Below the pieces are notes generated by a model that saw only the letters and a list, made by a program, of their open reading frames with translations, ran no database searches and was not told where the DNA came from. A DNA stretch of 64,000 nucleotides from Oscillatoria princeps RMCB-10. Its GTDB lineage: Bacteria; Cyanobacteriota; Cyanobacteriia; Cyanobacteriales; Oscillatoriaceae. The stretch spans positions 124,001-188,000 of the forward strand of contig JAHHHT010000002.1 of assembly GCA_019359235.1 (NCBI GenBank), written 5' to 3'. The translations under genes and the position numbers were made by a program. This document shows, one piece after another, positions 25,948 to 34,382 of this stretch (within the stretch, counting starts at the first letter, position 1; each line of letters opens with the position of its first letter).

Positions 25948-27306
25948 CTAAACTCGCTCCAGCCACGTCCGCATTTTACCAGGATTCAGCAGCCCGTAGG
26001 GGTCAACCATTTCCTTAAATTTCACCTGCTGCGGGTCCATGCGCTTGCGCCCCCCATCTTCTATGATGTAGGTGTGGGGGTTGGCAATAAACGCCCCTTG
26101 CTCTTCGTGATAGCGAATAATCTCATTCAGGCGCGACTCGGTTGTGTAGCGGACAATTTGCAAGCCGGCGGGAATCGCCGCGCCATTCACCCGGATAAAT
26201 TCCAAGTGCATCATCACTTCATCGCCAAAGTGCCGGTACATGTGTTCAACCAGCTCCAGACTCCTGTCCGCTGGAAACAGCGTCTGCAAGTAAGTCAGCG
26301 ACGGATCGGCACTGCGGGCGTGCAAAGTTGTGTGATTCCAGGTAAATTCAGCCACGGACGTGCCCTTGCTGGCTTCCTGAGCAGATTTTTGATAGCAAAT
26401 TTTGCCGCCGCACTCAGCGATTAAGCACTCCAGCGATTCCAGAGAGGATTCTGCAACCATCAGCAAGGCGCAGCTGGCACCGGCTGGAATCTGATTCTTG
26501 AAATGGGCAAAGTAGGAAGGAATCGGCGCAGCGCAAACGCACACCAGCTTTTTTATCAGCCCGTCGGCATCGCTGAGGGCTTGACCGAATCGAGCCGCTG
26601 CCATAAAATCGTCAAAGGCGACGATTAACTCCGCCCAAGGATAAGCCGGTGCCAGAGGCATTTCTAACTCGGTGATAATCCCATTCAACCCCCAGGCGTG
26701 GTTTACCTTGTAAACTTCATCGCCGCGCAATTCAATCGTGCGGGGTTCTTCCTCCACTGTCACCACGCGCAGCGCCAGGATGTTGCCCCGATCGCGCAAT
26801 TGCCCGTATGTTACCGAACCAATTCCGCCGCTCCCACCGGCAATAAATCCTCCAATCGTCGCCGTGCGGTACGTTGAGGGAGCCATGCGCATTTCCCACC
26901 CAATCTCCCGCGCTTTCTTGTCAATCGCCGCCAGTTTCGCCCCCGCCTCCACGCGGGCGATTCCCGGTTTCACCCAGCGAATCTCCTGCAGGAGCGTCAT
27001 GTCCAAAATCGCGCCGCCCTGCAGGGGAACGCACTGTCCGTAGTTGCCGGTTCCCGCACCCCGCACCGTCACCGGCACCTTAAATTTAGCGCAAGCTGAC
27101 GCCACCCGCAACACCTCCGCCTCGTTTTTCGGGCGCACCGCGACATCCCCTGTCTTCCCAGACAATTTTTCTGTCAGGATGGGGCTAAAGGTGTGATAAT
27201 CCCCTGACAGTTTAGCCACTTGCGAGGGATCTGAAATCACCTCTATCCCAGCTAAGGCATCTTGAAACCCCTGCCAGTCTCTTGCTGCTGTTTGGGTAGC
27301 CGCCAT
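25948..27306 (-). CDS. FAD-binding oxidoreductase (GlcD/PCMH family)
   Basis: A 452-residue flavoprotein. An N-terminal PCMH-type FAD-binding domain is visible: AVRPKNEAEVLRVASACAKF, the pyrophosphate loop TVRGAGTGNYGQ, ARVEAGAKLAAIDKKAREIG, then ATIGGFIAGGSGGIGSVTYG and GLNGIITELEM. The C-terminal cap ends in LLNPGKMRTW, the usual GlcD-like finish. Such enzymes oxidise hydroxy-acids or alcohols; some use oxygen, others quinones. The substrate is unknown. No His or Cys for covalent FAD stands out. No SD is seen before ATG 27306. It is on the same strand as the creatininase and CocE genes, hinting at a shared catabolic route (inference). Confidence 0.88.
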   Translation of the reverse strand: MAATQTAARDWQGFQDALAGIEVISDPSQVAKLSGDYHTFSPILTEKLSGKTGDVAVRPKNEAEVLRVASACAKFKVPVTVRGAGTGNYGQCVPLQGGAILDMTLLQEIRWVKPGIARVEAGAKLAAIDKKAREIGWEMRMAPSTYRTATIGGFIAGGSGGIGSVTYGQLRDRGNILALRVVTVEEEPRTIELRGDEVYKVNHAWGLNGIITELEMPLAPAYPWAELIVAFDDFMAAARFGQALSDADGLIKKLVCVCAAPIPSYFAHFKNQIPAGASCALLMVAESSLESLECLIAECGGKICYQKSAQEASKGTSVAEFTWNHTTLHARSADPSLTYLQTLFPADRSLELVEHMYRHFGDEVMMHLEFIRVNGAAIPAGLQIVRYTTESRLNEIIRYHEEQGAFIANPHTYIIEDGGRKRMDPQQVKFKEMVDPYGLLNPGKMRTWLERV

Positions 27307-28273
27307 AACAATTTTTGTTTTAATTTAGGATTTTGGATCGAAAAGATTGTAGCGCATCTTTGAGAGCCGGTGGAGCCGTGCTGTATCCATCCCCTGCTGC
27401 CGGCACGGAGTAGAGACGCCACATGCCCTTGTCTCTACTTTGCCCGGGTGCCTTCGCGACAGCTACTCGCTGACAGTCCCCAACTTCATTGACAGTCAAC
27501 CCATCACTCAGCCCGCCCCTCCGGACAGGCTTTTCGGCCTGTCGGAGCGAGCTATATCCGCAGGGCAGGCGAGACGCCTGCCGTCAGTGTCTAATGTCCT
27601 AACCCATTTGCCCACTGCTATATAAGTGGGCAGTCCGGACTGACATGTCATAAAATTATAACACATCATATTGCCAAATTGGTATAGGGGAACACTGCAG
27701 CTTTCACCGGCAGCAGCTACAGTAAGGTCGTGAGCCTTCAGTTCATCCCACAAGGTGACAGTGCGGCTCCCTAATTTCAACTGAGGGTTCCATATCACTT
27801 AAATACGGAGAGGGCGGCAATGGATTCTCTAACCCGACTGATGGCCAGGGATAGACCGGCATGGAGGAGATGAGGAGCGGGTGATTTATGGCCCTAGGAG
27901 TATTTAATAATAAGCCGGCAGGCGCACCGCCGTCAACCGTAAAACTCTTAATAAAAATTTATAATTTTGCGCCCAGATAGCAGGCATTTTCACAAGTTCT
28001 TCACTTTGGCGTGCTAACTTCTAAGACAGTTCCCGATCTGGAGCGAGATCTGACGATATTAGGGACATCGCACAGTCTCTGGTTGAGCCGGCACACCCAC
28101 CTGCTGGCCCGATTCCCGAAAATCCCTGCAAGCCCGAAGCTCAATCTCTGGCTCCCCTGACGTTTGAGCTCTCACAGCAGTAGGGGCAGTCCCCTGACCC
28201 GCCCTGCCGGGGATGAAGCCACCTGGAGTGCGTTTTCCGCTCAGCCATACTTGTAGAGGAGGATTTCATAGCA
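27307..28273. other. Long intergenic region, no supported gene
   Basis: Contains a GGCGAGACGCCTGCC palindrome (about 27563-27580) and stretches of neutral composition. A minus-strand 96-codon frame (27508-27798, GTG start) has some protein-like sequence, but its end runs through the palindrome and it has no recognisable family. No tRNA or known RNA was seen. Confidence 0.4.
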
Positions 28274-28426
28274 ATGATTCTACTGAAGAGAATCTCAGGC
28301 CAGTCAGGGTTTACGACTGTGGCCGTATTTCTTCAGGAGGAGCGCGGTATATACAGAGGAATAATCTGGACAGACTCCGGGAAATTACGAGAAAAACAAA
28401 GCTTTTTTACCTCCGGCAATCTTTAG
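28274..28426 (+). CDS. Possible small protein (50 aa)
   Basis: ATG 28274 follows AGGAGG by 11 bases and opens a 50-codon frame: MILLKRISGQSGFTTVAVF, then a GIYRGIIWTDSGK segment, ending at TAG 28424-28426. The sequence is balanced and hydrophobic/polar alternating, unlike the repeat-derived frames nearby. No family was recognised and there is no membrane helix. It lies in the long gap before a conserved membrane protein and could be a leader peptide or chance ORF. Confidence 0.35.
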   Translation: MILLKRISGQSGFTTVAVFLQEERGIYRGIIWTDSGKLREKQSFFTSGNL

Positions 28427-28671
28427 ATTTTTTATCCCGACCGAATCGGTCGGCGAGTCCGGCTCCCTCAGAACAGGGTACTGCTTAAGGCGACTCTCTA
28501 TCTTTAGAAAACCCTAAAATTTTCCGACTTTTATCTCTCTCCTGATAGAGTGTGGCGGAGGCAAATTTACCTCTTTTGATAGCTGCTAAATAATGTCTTA
28601 AGCGGCGAGTGTAGAGGTATATCTCGTCCGGGAGTGCGGCATTAAAAACCCTCATAAATCTTAGTTTAGGC

Positions 28672-29358
28672 ATGCATCAGATGAGTTTTTTTAAATCAGA
28701 CACACCAATTTTTCGCAAAAAAACGCTTTCTATTGATGTCCAGAGTCTCCCGGGCGTGCGGGTCGTTAACTGGCAGATTGGAAACATTAAGCTCTATTCG
28801 ACGTTCTACACCCAGTTCGATCAAGCTTGCATCCTTTGGGGGCTGCTCTCAGCAGTAATTTTTGGCACGGCGCAGTTTCTCCCCCTGAATTGGGGCGTTC
28901 AAGCCATCTTGTGGTCAGCGGTCACCCTGGTCGGTACGGTGGCGATGGTGGTGCTGACTCAGTGTTCGGTGAGGGTGGAACGCCTCAGCTGGGTAGTGTA
29001 TTGCTGGGTAATTTTGATGCTGGGCGGTCTGGCTGTCACCGACCTGAGCATCTTCCTGAGTTGGGGGGGAGTTTTGACGCACCTCTGCGCTCTTTGGCTG
29101 GGCTTGATTGCCTTTGGCTACTTGTTTACCGGACTGGGAATGCAATCGCGAGCCATGATTTTTATCGGTCTAGTTCACCTGCTAGGTATCTCCATCTTGC
29201 CATACGTTGGCGCTTGGCAGTTTCTCACCACTGGAGTTGTGATGCTATCCACCTTGCTGCTGCTGGCTGAGTTGCGGTGGGATATGCGACCGTCAGTGAG
29301 TCCTGAGCTGCTGACTGGAGAGCAAAATCAGTTCAGCCAGGAGCAGTACCAAATCTAG
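28672..29358 (+). CDS. Conserved-type integral membrane protein, unknown function
   Basis: 228 residues with five or six predicted membrane helices: ILWGLLSAVIFGTAQFLPL, WSAVTLVGTVAMVVLT, WVVYCWVILMLGGLAVTDLS, LWLGLIAFGYLFTGLG, MIFIGLVHLLGISILP and FLTTGVVMLSTLLLLAE. The N-terminal 55 residues and C-terminal 30 residues (Glu/Gln-rich) are cytoplasmic-type tails. No catalytic motif is visible. Two ATG codons (28672, 28681) are possible starts. It stands alone between a long spacer and a DAO-type oxidase gene. Confidence 0.75.
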   Translation: MHQMSFFKSDTPIFRKKTLSIDVQSLPGVRVVNWQIGNIKLYSTFYTQFDQACILWGLLSAVIFGTAQFLPLNWGVQAILWSAVTLVGTVAMVVLTQCSVRVERLSWVVYCWVILMLGGLAVTDLSIFLSWGGVLTHLCALWLGLIAFGYLFTGLGMQSRAMIFIGLVHLLGISILPYVGAWQFLTTGVVMLSTLLLLAELRWDMRPSVSPELLTGEQNQFSQEQYQI

Positions 29359-29434
29359 CAGATGAGTCACCGGAGGATGGCTGGCTGAAAAGCCATCCCC
29401 CACACCGGCGCTCGGTTATAGGGTATATACTGAG

Positions 29435-29463
29435 AACCCCGGTTTCTTAAAGAAACCGGGGTT
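29435..29463. repeat. AACCCCGGTTTC hairpin
   Basis: AACCCCGGTTTCTT and AAGAAACCGGGGTT form a perfect stem; CTATAAT follows some 20 bp on, as in the 20007 element. It lies 60 bp before the DAO-family gene, so it may overlap that gene's promoter. Confidence 0.75.
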
Positions 29464-29522
29464 AAAAGGGCGTGAAAACTGCTATAATTGCAGGGTCAAG
29501 AAAACCCTTTTGGCCAAGAAGG

Positions 29523-30704
29523 ATGAAAACTTACGACTGGACTGTCGTCGGTGCCGGCATCACTGGTGCGGCTCTCAGCTATGAATTAGCCAAGAAAGGC
29601 TTTTCTGTCCTCCTGTTAGAGCAACACCCAGCGCTGCAAAACGCAACTCGCCTCAGTTACGCCGGTGTTGCCTACTGGGCCGGCACCACAGAGCTGACGC
29701 GCCAAGTCTGCGCCGAAGGGATTGCACTCCTGCGCGCCCTGTCAGAGGAATTAGACGCCAATATCCTGTTGCGCGAGTTAGACTTGTTACTGACAGTAGC
29801 CGCCGGCGAAAACCCGGAACAAATGGCCGCTGCCTTTGCCAATTGCGCCATCCCTCCCCGATTGCTCAGCGTCAGCGAAGCCTGCGATCTCGAACCGCTA
29901 CTCAATCCCGAATCGATCGCCGGCGCTCTCACCGTCCGTCACGGGCACGTCCAGCCAGAAGCTCTGGTGCGGGCGTACTGCCAAGCCTTTATCCGAGCCG
30001 GCGGCGCAATGCAAATTGCCCCCGTCTCCGGACTCCTGCGCGAGGGCAATTGCATCACCGGCGTCTCCACTCCCACCGGCACCATTCGCGCCGCCAACGT
30101 CGCCATCTGCGCCGGCGGACTGACTCGCTCCACCCTCAAAGCCGCCGGGATCGACACCCGAGTCTATTTTACCTGTACTGAACTTCTCGAAACGCCCCCC
30201 GTCCACACCCACCTGCGAACTTGTGTCATGTCAGCGAGCAACCAGCGCTTGCAATTAGAAACCCGTGCCAGCACCCCAGACGCTGAAAAACTTTGGGACA
30301 AACCCGATCGAGAATTGGCACCGGCTATCCTCGATGCCGGTGCGATTCAGTTTCTAGACGGCAGAATCAAAATCGGACAGATCAGCCGAGTCTTAACCAA
30401 CCCCAGCCTTCCCAACCCTGCAGCAGACCCCGCCGAAAGTGAAGCCGCAATGCGCACTGAAATCGCCAAAATTTTGCCGGCTTTAGCCAACCTGCCTGCA
30501 ACCTGGCACCAGTGCACGGTCGCATTCAGTCCCGATCAGCTCCCCTCGATCGGGGAAATCCCCGGATTCCAGGGCATTCATCTCTTCTCCGGTTTTAGCA
30601 GTCCCCTGGTCTTCGCCCCCCCTCTAGCGCGGCGATTTGCCCGCTTCGCCGCCACCGGCACCGACGAGATTGTCCCCCAGCTCTCCCCCGGAAGACAGAC
30701 GTAG
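29523..30704 (+). CDS. FAD-dependent oxidoreductase, DAO family
   Basis: 393 residues from ATG 29523, where AGAAGG lies close upstream. The frame extends 17 codons further, but those codons come from the spacer. The N-terminal Rossmann motif is VVGAGITGAALSYELAKKGF (GxGxxG) ending in VLLLEQ. A mid-domain NVAICAGG and C-terminal GIHLFSGFSSPLVFAPPLAR are typical of D-amino-acid-oxidase/ThiO/glycine-oxidase-like enzymes, which oxidise amines or imino acids. The substrate is not evident. No signal peptide. Its 3' end runs into a dispersed GACAGGCG palindrome. Confidence 0.85.
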   Translation: MKTYDWTVVGAGITGAALSYELAKKGFSVLLLEQHPALQNATRLSYAGVAYWAGTTELTRQVCAEGIALLRALSEELDANILLRELDLLLTVAAGENPEQMAAAFANCAIPPRLLSVSEACDLEPLLNPESIAGALTVRHGHVQPEALVRAYCQAFIRAGGAMQIAPVSGLLREGNCITGVSTPTGTIRAANVAICAGGLTRSTLKAAGIDTRVYFTCTELLETPPVHTHLRTCVMSASNQRLQLETRASTPDAEKLWDKPDRELAPAILDAGAIQFLDGRIKIGQISRVLTNPSLPNPAADPAESEAAMRTEIAKILPALANLPATWHQCTVAFSPDQLPSIGEIPGFQGIHLFSGFSSPLVFAPPLARRFARFAATGTDEIVPQLSPGRQT

Positions 30705-30751
30705 GACAGGCGGGACGCCTGTCCCCCCTCTCCCCCCCGGAAGGTGTCCCC

Positions 30752-30784
30752 AGATCCCCCCTAACCCCCCTTAAAAAGGGGGGA
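30752..30784. repeat. Half copy of the GATCCCCCC palindrome
   Basis: GATCCCCCCTAACCCCCCTT and AAAAAGGGGGGAACC: one arm of the element seen complete at 19510-19585. Confidence 0.65.
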
Positions 30785-30840
30785 ACCGGAGCAGCTGAAA
30801 GTCTTGCAAGCGACAGACTATAGCTGATATATTTTCCGAT

Positions 30841-30905
30841 TAAATGATTTTTACAAATACTCGAGTTTAGACCGGTTTTGTATATATGCTTTCTTCCGGA
30901 TATTA
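30841..30905. repeat. 65-bp direct repeat, copy 1
   Basis: Starts TAAATGATTTTTACAAATAC and ends TATATATGCTTTCTTCCGGA plus TATTA. Copy 2 at 31044-31108 differs at four positions. There is no ORF in either copy. Confidence 0.9.
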
Positions 30906-31043
30906 GGGAATTTGCCCTAATTCGGCCCTGCAGCGGTGCGGCCAATCTGCTTTTCGGGGCCCAACTGACCCCTGCCGGTGGCCATCAACCCCAGTTCTCG
31001 GCCATTTTTCGTCCTGCAGACTGTAAATGAGATAATTTACGAG

Positions 31044-31108
31044 TAAATGATTTTCACAAATACCCGACTTTAGACGGGTTTTGTATATATGCTTTCTTCC
31101 GGATATTA
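31044..31108. repeat. 65-bp direct repeat, copy 2
   Basis: Second copy, 203 bp downstream of the first. The gap between them is unrelated sequence. Both lie between the convergent DAO and chlD genes. Confidence 0.9.
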
Positions 31109-31183
31109 TCTCTCGTTGCCAGCTTGAGCTGGCAACGCAGATTGGTGGGCTGCTGCCTCTCGCACCCTATTCCTGCGGCTCTG

Positions 31184-31216
31184 AAAAACCCGGTTTCTCC
31201 AAGAAACCGGGTTTTT
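31184..31216. terminator. Bidirectional hairpin terminator at the chlD 3' end
   Basis: A perfect 15-bp stem AAAAACCCGGTTTCT / AGAAACCGGGTTTTT with a 3-nt loop. It ends in a T-run on either strand and lies 41 bp past the chlD stop. It is a member of the dispersed AGAAACCSGGTTTCT hairpin family. Confidence 0.75.
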
Positions 31217-31256
31217 AGCTGTTGGGCTGGGGTTTCTAGCGGTTGGGCACAGGTGC

Positions 31257-33341
31257 CTAGCGGGATTTCATGCCGGCAATCGCGTCCTTCGCCATTGCCG
31301 CAATCGCCTGGTCTGTCGCCTTCGGCAAGTGATAGTATTTCCCACCGGCAGTTTTGGCCAGTTCCTTGGCAAAGCCGGTGGAAATAAACTTATTCTCCGT
31401 ATCGATCACAAGCAGCTGAATTCCCAGCCCCCGAATCTTGGCCGCAATCTCCAGCAATTCCCCCTTAATATCCGGCTTTTCCCCATCCACAACCGGCTCG
31501 CCCAGGGAGCGCGCCAGGGGAATATTCCCCCGCCCGTCGGTAATCGCCACAATCACCACCTGACCAATATCCCCAGACTGCTGGGCATTTACACCCACGC
31601 GCACCGCCTGAGTCAGCCCGTGGGCCAGAGGCGAGCCCCCGCCGCAGGGGAGCCGTTCCAGACGCCGGCGCGCGGTGGTGATCGAACGAGTGGGGGGGAG
31701 CAGCACATCCGCTTGCTCGCCCCGGAAGGGAATCAGCGCCACTTGGTCGCGGCTTTGATACGCTTCCTGGAGCAGCTGCATCACCGCACCCTTCGCGGAC
31801 TGCATGCGGTTGAGCGCCATTGAGCCAGAGGCGTCCACCACAAACACGACTAGGGCACCGGCTTTTCTCGCCAGACGTTTCGCCCGGACATCTCCTTCTT
31901 CGACGAAGACGCGCCGGTTGGGAGGGGGTGCCGGGATTTGGGGATTTGGGGATTTTTCTGCTGTTTCGCGAGCGAGTCTCTCGCGCCGGGCTTTTTGGTA
32001 AGGCGCAGCCGCCCTGAGGGTGGCATCCACCGCAATTCGCCGCACCTGGCCCTTGGGCAGCACCGGCTTGACATAGCGCCCCCGGTCGTCGGAGAAAATC
32101 ACGCTGCGGCTGCCGGACTTGCCCCGCCGGCTGGCCATTTGCGCGAAGTAGAGCACGGAGTCGTCGAGAAGCACCCCTTCCGGGTCAAAAAGAAACTCTT
32201 CCGGGACAGTCGCCTGCTGATCCTCGGGCGGTTCGGGGTTTTCTTTGTCTTCTTCTTCTTCTTGCTCTTGCTCGGAGTCATCCTGGGGTGGCGGTGGCGG
32301 CGGCGGTGGCGGCGGCTGCTGTTCCGGCGGCGTCTGGACAATGGTGGCGCGGGGGACGATAACCAGTTCCACAGCGCGGCGCAAATCCTCGGCGCTGACT
32401 GCTGTGCGCCCTTCTAGGGCTGCTGCTGCCTTGGCTACGCGCACGGCGAACAGTTCGGCGCGGTGTCCCTGGACGCCTCCGCGAATTGCTTCTTCGACGA
32501 GATAGGCGATTTGCTCGCCGGCGATCCGGACTTCTTTGAGCCACTCCCGCGCCAGGATTACCTGGGTTTTGAGGTTATCGGTGTCTTCGGCGTACTGTCC
32601 GAGGAATGCTTGGGGGGAGTTGGCGTAGGAGAGGGCTTGCTCCACGGCTCGCACCCGGTCGTCCATTCCCAGCACGCCGTCAGCGGAGAGCGAGACGGCA
32701 ATCCGGTCGAGCAAGTGCTCCCGCAGCGGGCCTCCTTCCGGGTTGTAGGTGGCGATCAGCAGGGGTTTGCAGGGGTGCAGGAAGCTGATGCCCTCCCGCT
32801 CGATCTGGTTGCGCCCTTCTGTGAGTGACGAGAGCAACAGATTGGCGATATTGTCGTCGAGCAGGTTGATCTCATCGACGTAGAGGACGCCCCGGTGCGC
32901 CGCCGCCAGCAGCCCGGGCTGGAAGACGGTTTCGCCCCGTCTGACGGATTGCTCGACATCCACCGAACCGAGGAGCCGGTCTTCTGTTACTCCCAGGGGA
33001 ATTTGCACGAAGGGTGCGGGGATGACTTCGGTTGGGATGTCACCGGCTGCAGAGCTAACAGTCGCGTCCCGACAGTACAGAGCGCTAGTGTAATCGTCCC
33101 ACTCTTCGGGCTTGTTGGGGTCGCAGTTGCTGACAGACCCCTTGACAATTTCAATCGGTGGCAGTAAAGCGTGCAGGGCGCGTGCCATGACGGATTTAGC
33201 GGTGCCGCGACGACCGGCAATCGCCACCCCTCCCAGTCCCGGATCGACAGCTGACAGCAGCAGGGCTTGTTTGATGGCTTCTTGACCGACAACAGCGATC
33301 AGGGGAAATGCAGTGGTGGAGGCGCTAACATGTGCGGGCAT
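31257..33341 (-). CDS. chlD: Magnesium chelatase subunit D
   Basis: A 694-residue AAA+ plus VWA protein that, with ChlI and ChlH, inserts Mg2+ into protoporphyrin IX in chlorophyll synthesis. N-terminal AAA+ domain: [12 protein letters not shown] (Walker-A-like), [19 protein letters not shown] (Walker B region), [17 protein letters not shown]. An acidic/Pro-rich linker has ten consecutive Pro followed by Glu-rich sequence (about 340-380). The C-terminal VWA/integrin-I domain has the MIDAS DASGSM and the [10 protein letters not shown] segment. Length is normal for ChlD. About eight linker residues ([11 protein letters not shown] region) are encoded by a GGGATTTG repeat (31933-31956). No SD precedes ATG 33341. 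It stands alone, without chlI or chlH. Confidence 0.96.
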   Translation of the reverse strand: MPAHVSASTTAFPLIAVVGQEAIKQALLLSAVDPGLGGVAIAGRRGTAKSVMARALHALLPPIEIVKGSVSNCDPNKPEEWDDYTSALYCRDATVSSAAGDIPTEVIPAPFVQIPLGVTEDRLLGSVDVEQSVRRGETVFQPGLLAAAHRGVLYVDEINLLDDNIANLLLSSLTEGRNQIEREGISFLHPCKPLLIATYNPEGGPLREHLLDRIAVSLSADGVLGMDDRVRAVEQALSYANSPQAFLGQYAEDTDNLKTQVILAREWLKEVRIAGEQIAYLVEEAIRGGVQGHRAELFAVRVAKAAAALEGRTAVSAEDLRRAVELVIVPRATIVQTPPEQQPPPPPPPPPPQDDSEQEQEEEEDKENPEPPEDQQATVPEEFLFDPEGVLLDDSVLYFAQMASRRGKSGSRSVIFSDDRGRYVKPVLPKGQVRRIAVDATLRAAAPYQKARRERLARETAEKSPNPQIPAPPPNRRVFVEEGDVRAKRLARKAGALVVFVVDASGSMALNRMQSAKGAVMQLLQEAYQSRDQVALIPFRGEQADVLLPPTRSITTARRRLERLPCGGGSPLAHGLTQAVRVGVNAQQSGDIGQVVIVAITDGRGNIPLARSLGEPVVDGEKPDIKGELLEIAAKIRGLGIQLLVIDTENKFISTGFAKELAKTAGGKYYHLPKATDQAIAAMAKDAIAGMKSR
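31933..31956. repeat. GGGATTT-type short tandem repeat inside chlD
   Basis: Three 8-bp units GGGATTTG, read in frame on the minus strand as the Asn-Pro-Gln-Ile linker just before the VWA domain. Confidence 0.8.
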
Positions 33342-34382
33342 CGTTGTCAGGGTTGCTGGTATTCGAGGTTGAGTGGCCGTTTTCTTCAGGATACCTCACC
33401 GGCGGCCCCGCCGCAGTGCCTGCCGCCTTTTGGGCGAGCCGGCGTGCCGAGAAAGCCGGCAAGCAATCTTTCAAATGCTATACATTAAGAATCTTTAAAT
33501 TACCCCTGACAAAACGTATCAAAAATCCACAATAATACAAGCACCGCTGTAAAGCGCTCACCCCCCCCTCACCCAGAGCGGTACTGCAGAAAACGGGTGC
33601 GTCTCCATCCCGCTGGGATTCTACTGTATGGGGCCCGACGGGCCAGACTGCGAGCCGCAGTGGGGTGAGACAGCCCTCCTCACGATCGAGGTGCAATTGT
33701 TTCGCGCTCAGAGAAAGCCGCCCCGCCGCCGGAAGAGGCTTTTTACGTCTGATTAATCTTTATTTAATTTTTTTTTGCCCTGACGGGCTCTAAAAAATAA
33801 TAATGAGCAATCAAACAAAAAAGATAGCACTCATTAAATGTGGCCAATCAGCGCGGCAATCAGCAGGCGCTCTTCTCTGGGAGCGGAAGCTTGGCTGGGG
33901 TAAGCGCCAGGGCGTGGCGGAGAGGTAGCCGGTCAGGGAGGGGGTTTGGGGCTGTCCGTTGCTGGGCGAACAGTATGGCGGTCAAGTGAGGTGCGCTTCT
34001 AGCATGAGGGTGTTGAATTGGCGATTTCGATTCCCTGAAGGCCACATCGGGTGCGGCAGGCGGGGATGGGGAGATGGGGTGAGAAAATAATTTTGGGTTG
34101 AGTGGGGGAGGGAATTCTCAGGACTTGATATGACTCGCTTGCCGCTAGCAGCGCTGCTGACTCGCGATTTTTTACGCGCAACTGAGGGACGCCGATGACT
34201 GCGATATGTTAAGGTGTATTAAGCTGAAGGAACAGAGGGGGGAAAAGGGCAGGTCAATTGTCTCAAATAGAAAACAAGATTAAACAAATATATTGGGCAT
34301 AAAAAACCAATTTTTCATAAATTGAATGGGTGTTGCGTTAAAAGGCGCACGGGATTCGGGCCTAGTAAAAAGCGGGTAGAAT
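33342..34382. other. 1-kb intergenic region, no supported gene
   Basis: Between the divergent chlD and the first sensor kinase. The open frames here lack coding character. An AT-rich segment (about 33750-33840), including a GCCCTGACGGGCTC small stem, may hold promoters. No known RNA was recognised. Confidence 0.4.

Noticed and set aside
27508-27798. 96-codon minus-strand frame with GTG start
   Set aside because: Its C-terminal third is encoded by a GGCGAGACGCC palindrome, and it has no SD and no recognisable family; kept only as a note for the intergenic region.
28080-28260. Possible cobalamin or other riboswitch before the small ORF
   Set aside because: No B12 box or other consensus could be matched; only scattered GC-rich complementarity.
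28485-28673. 62-codon minus-strand frame overlapping the membrane protein start
   Set aside because: Basic residues from AT-rich promoter-like DNA, no SD, no family.
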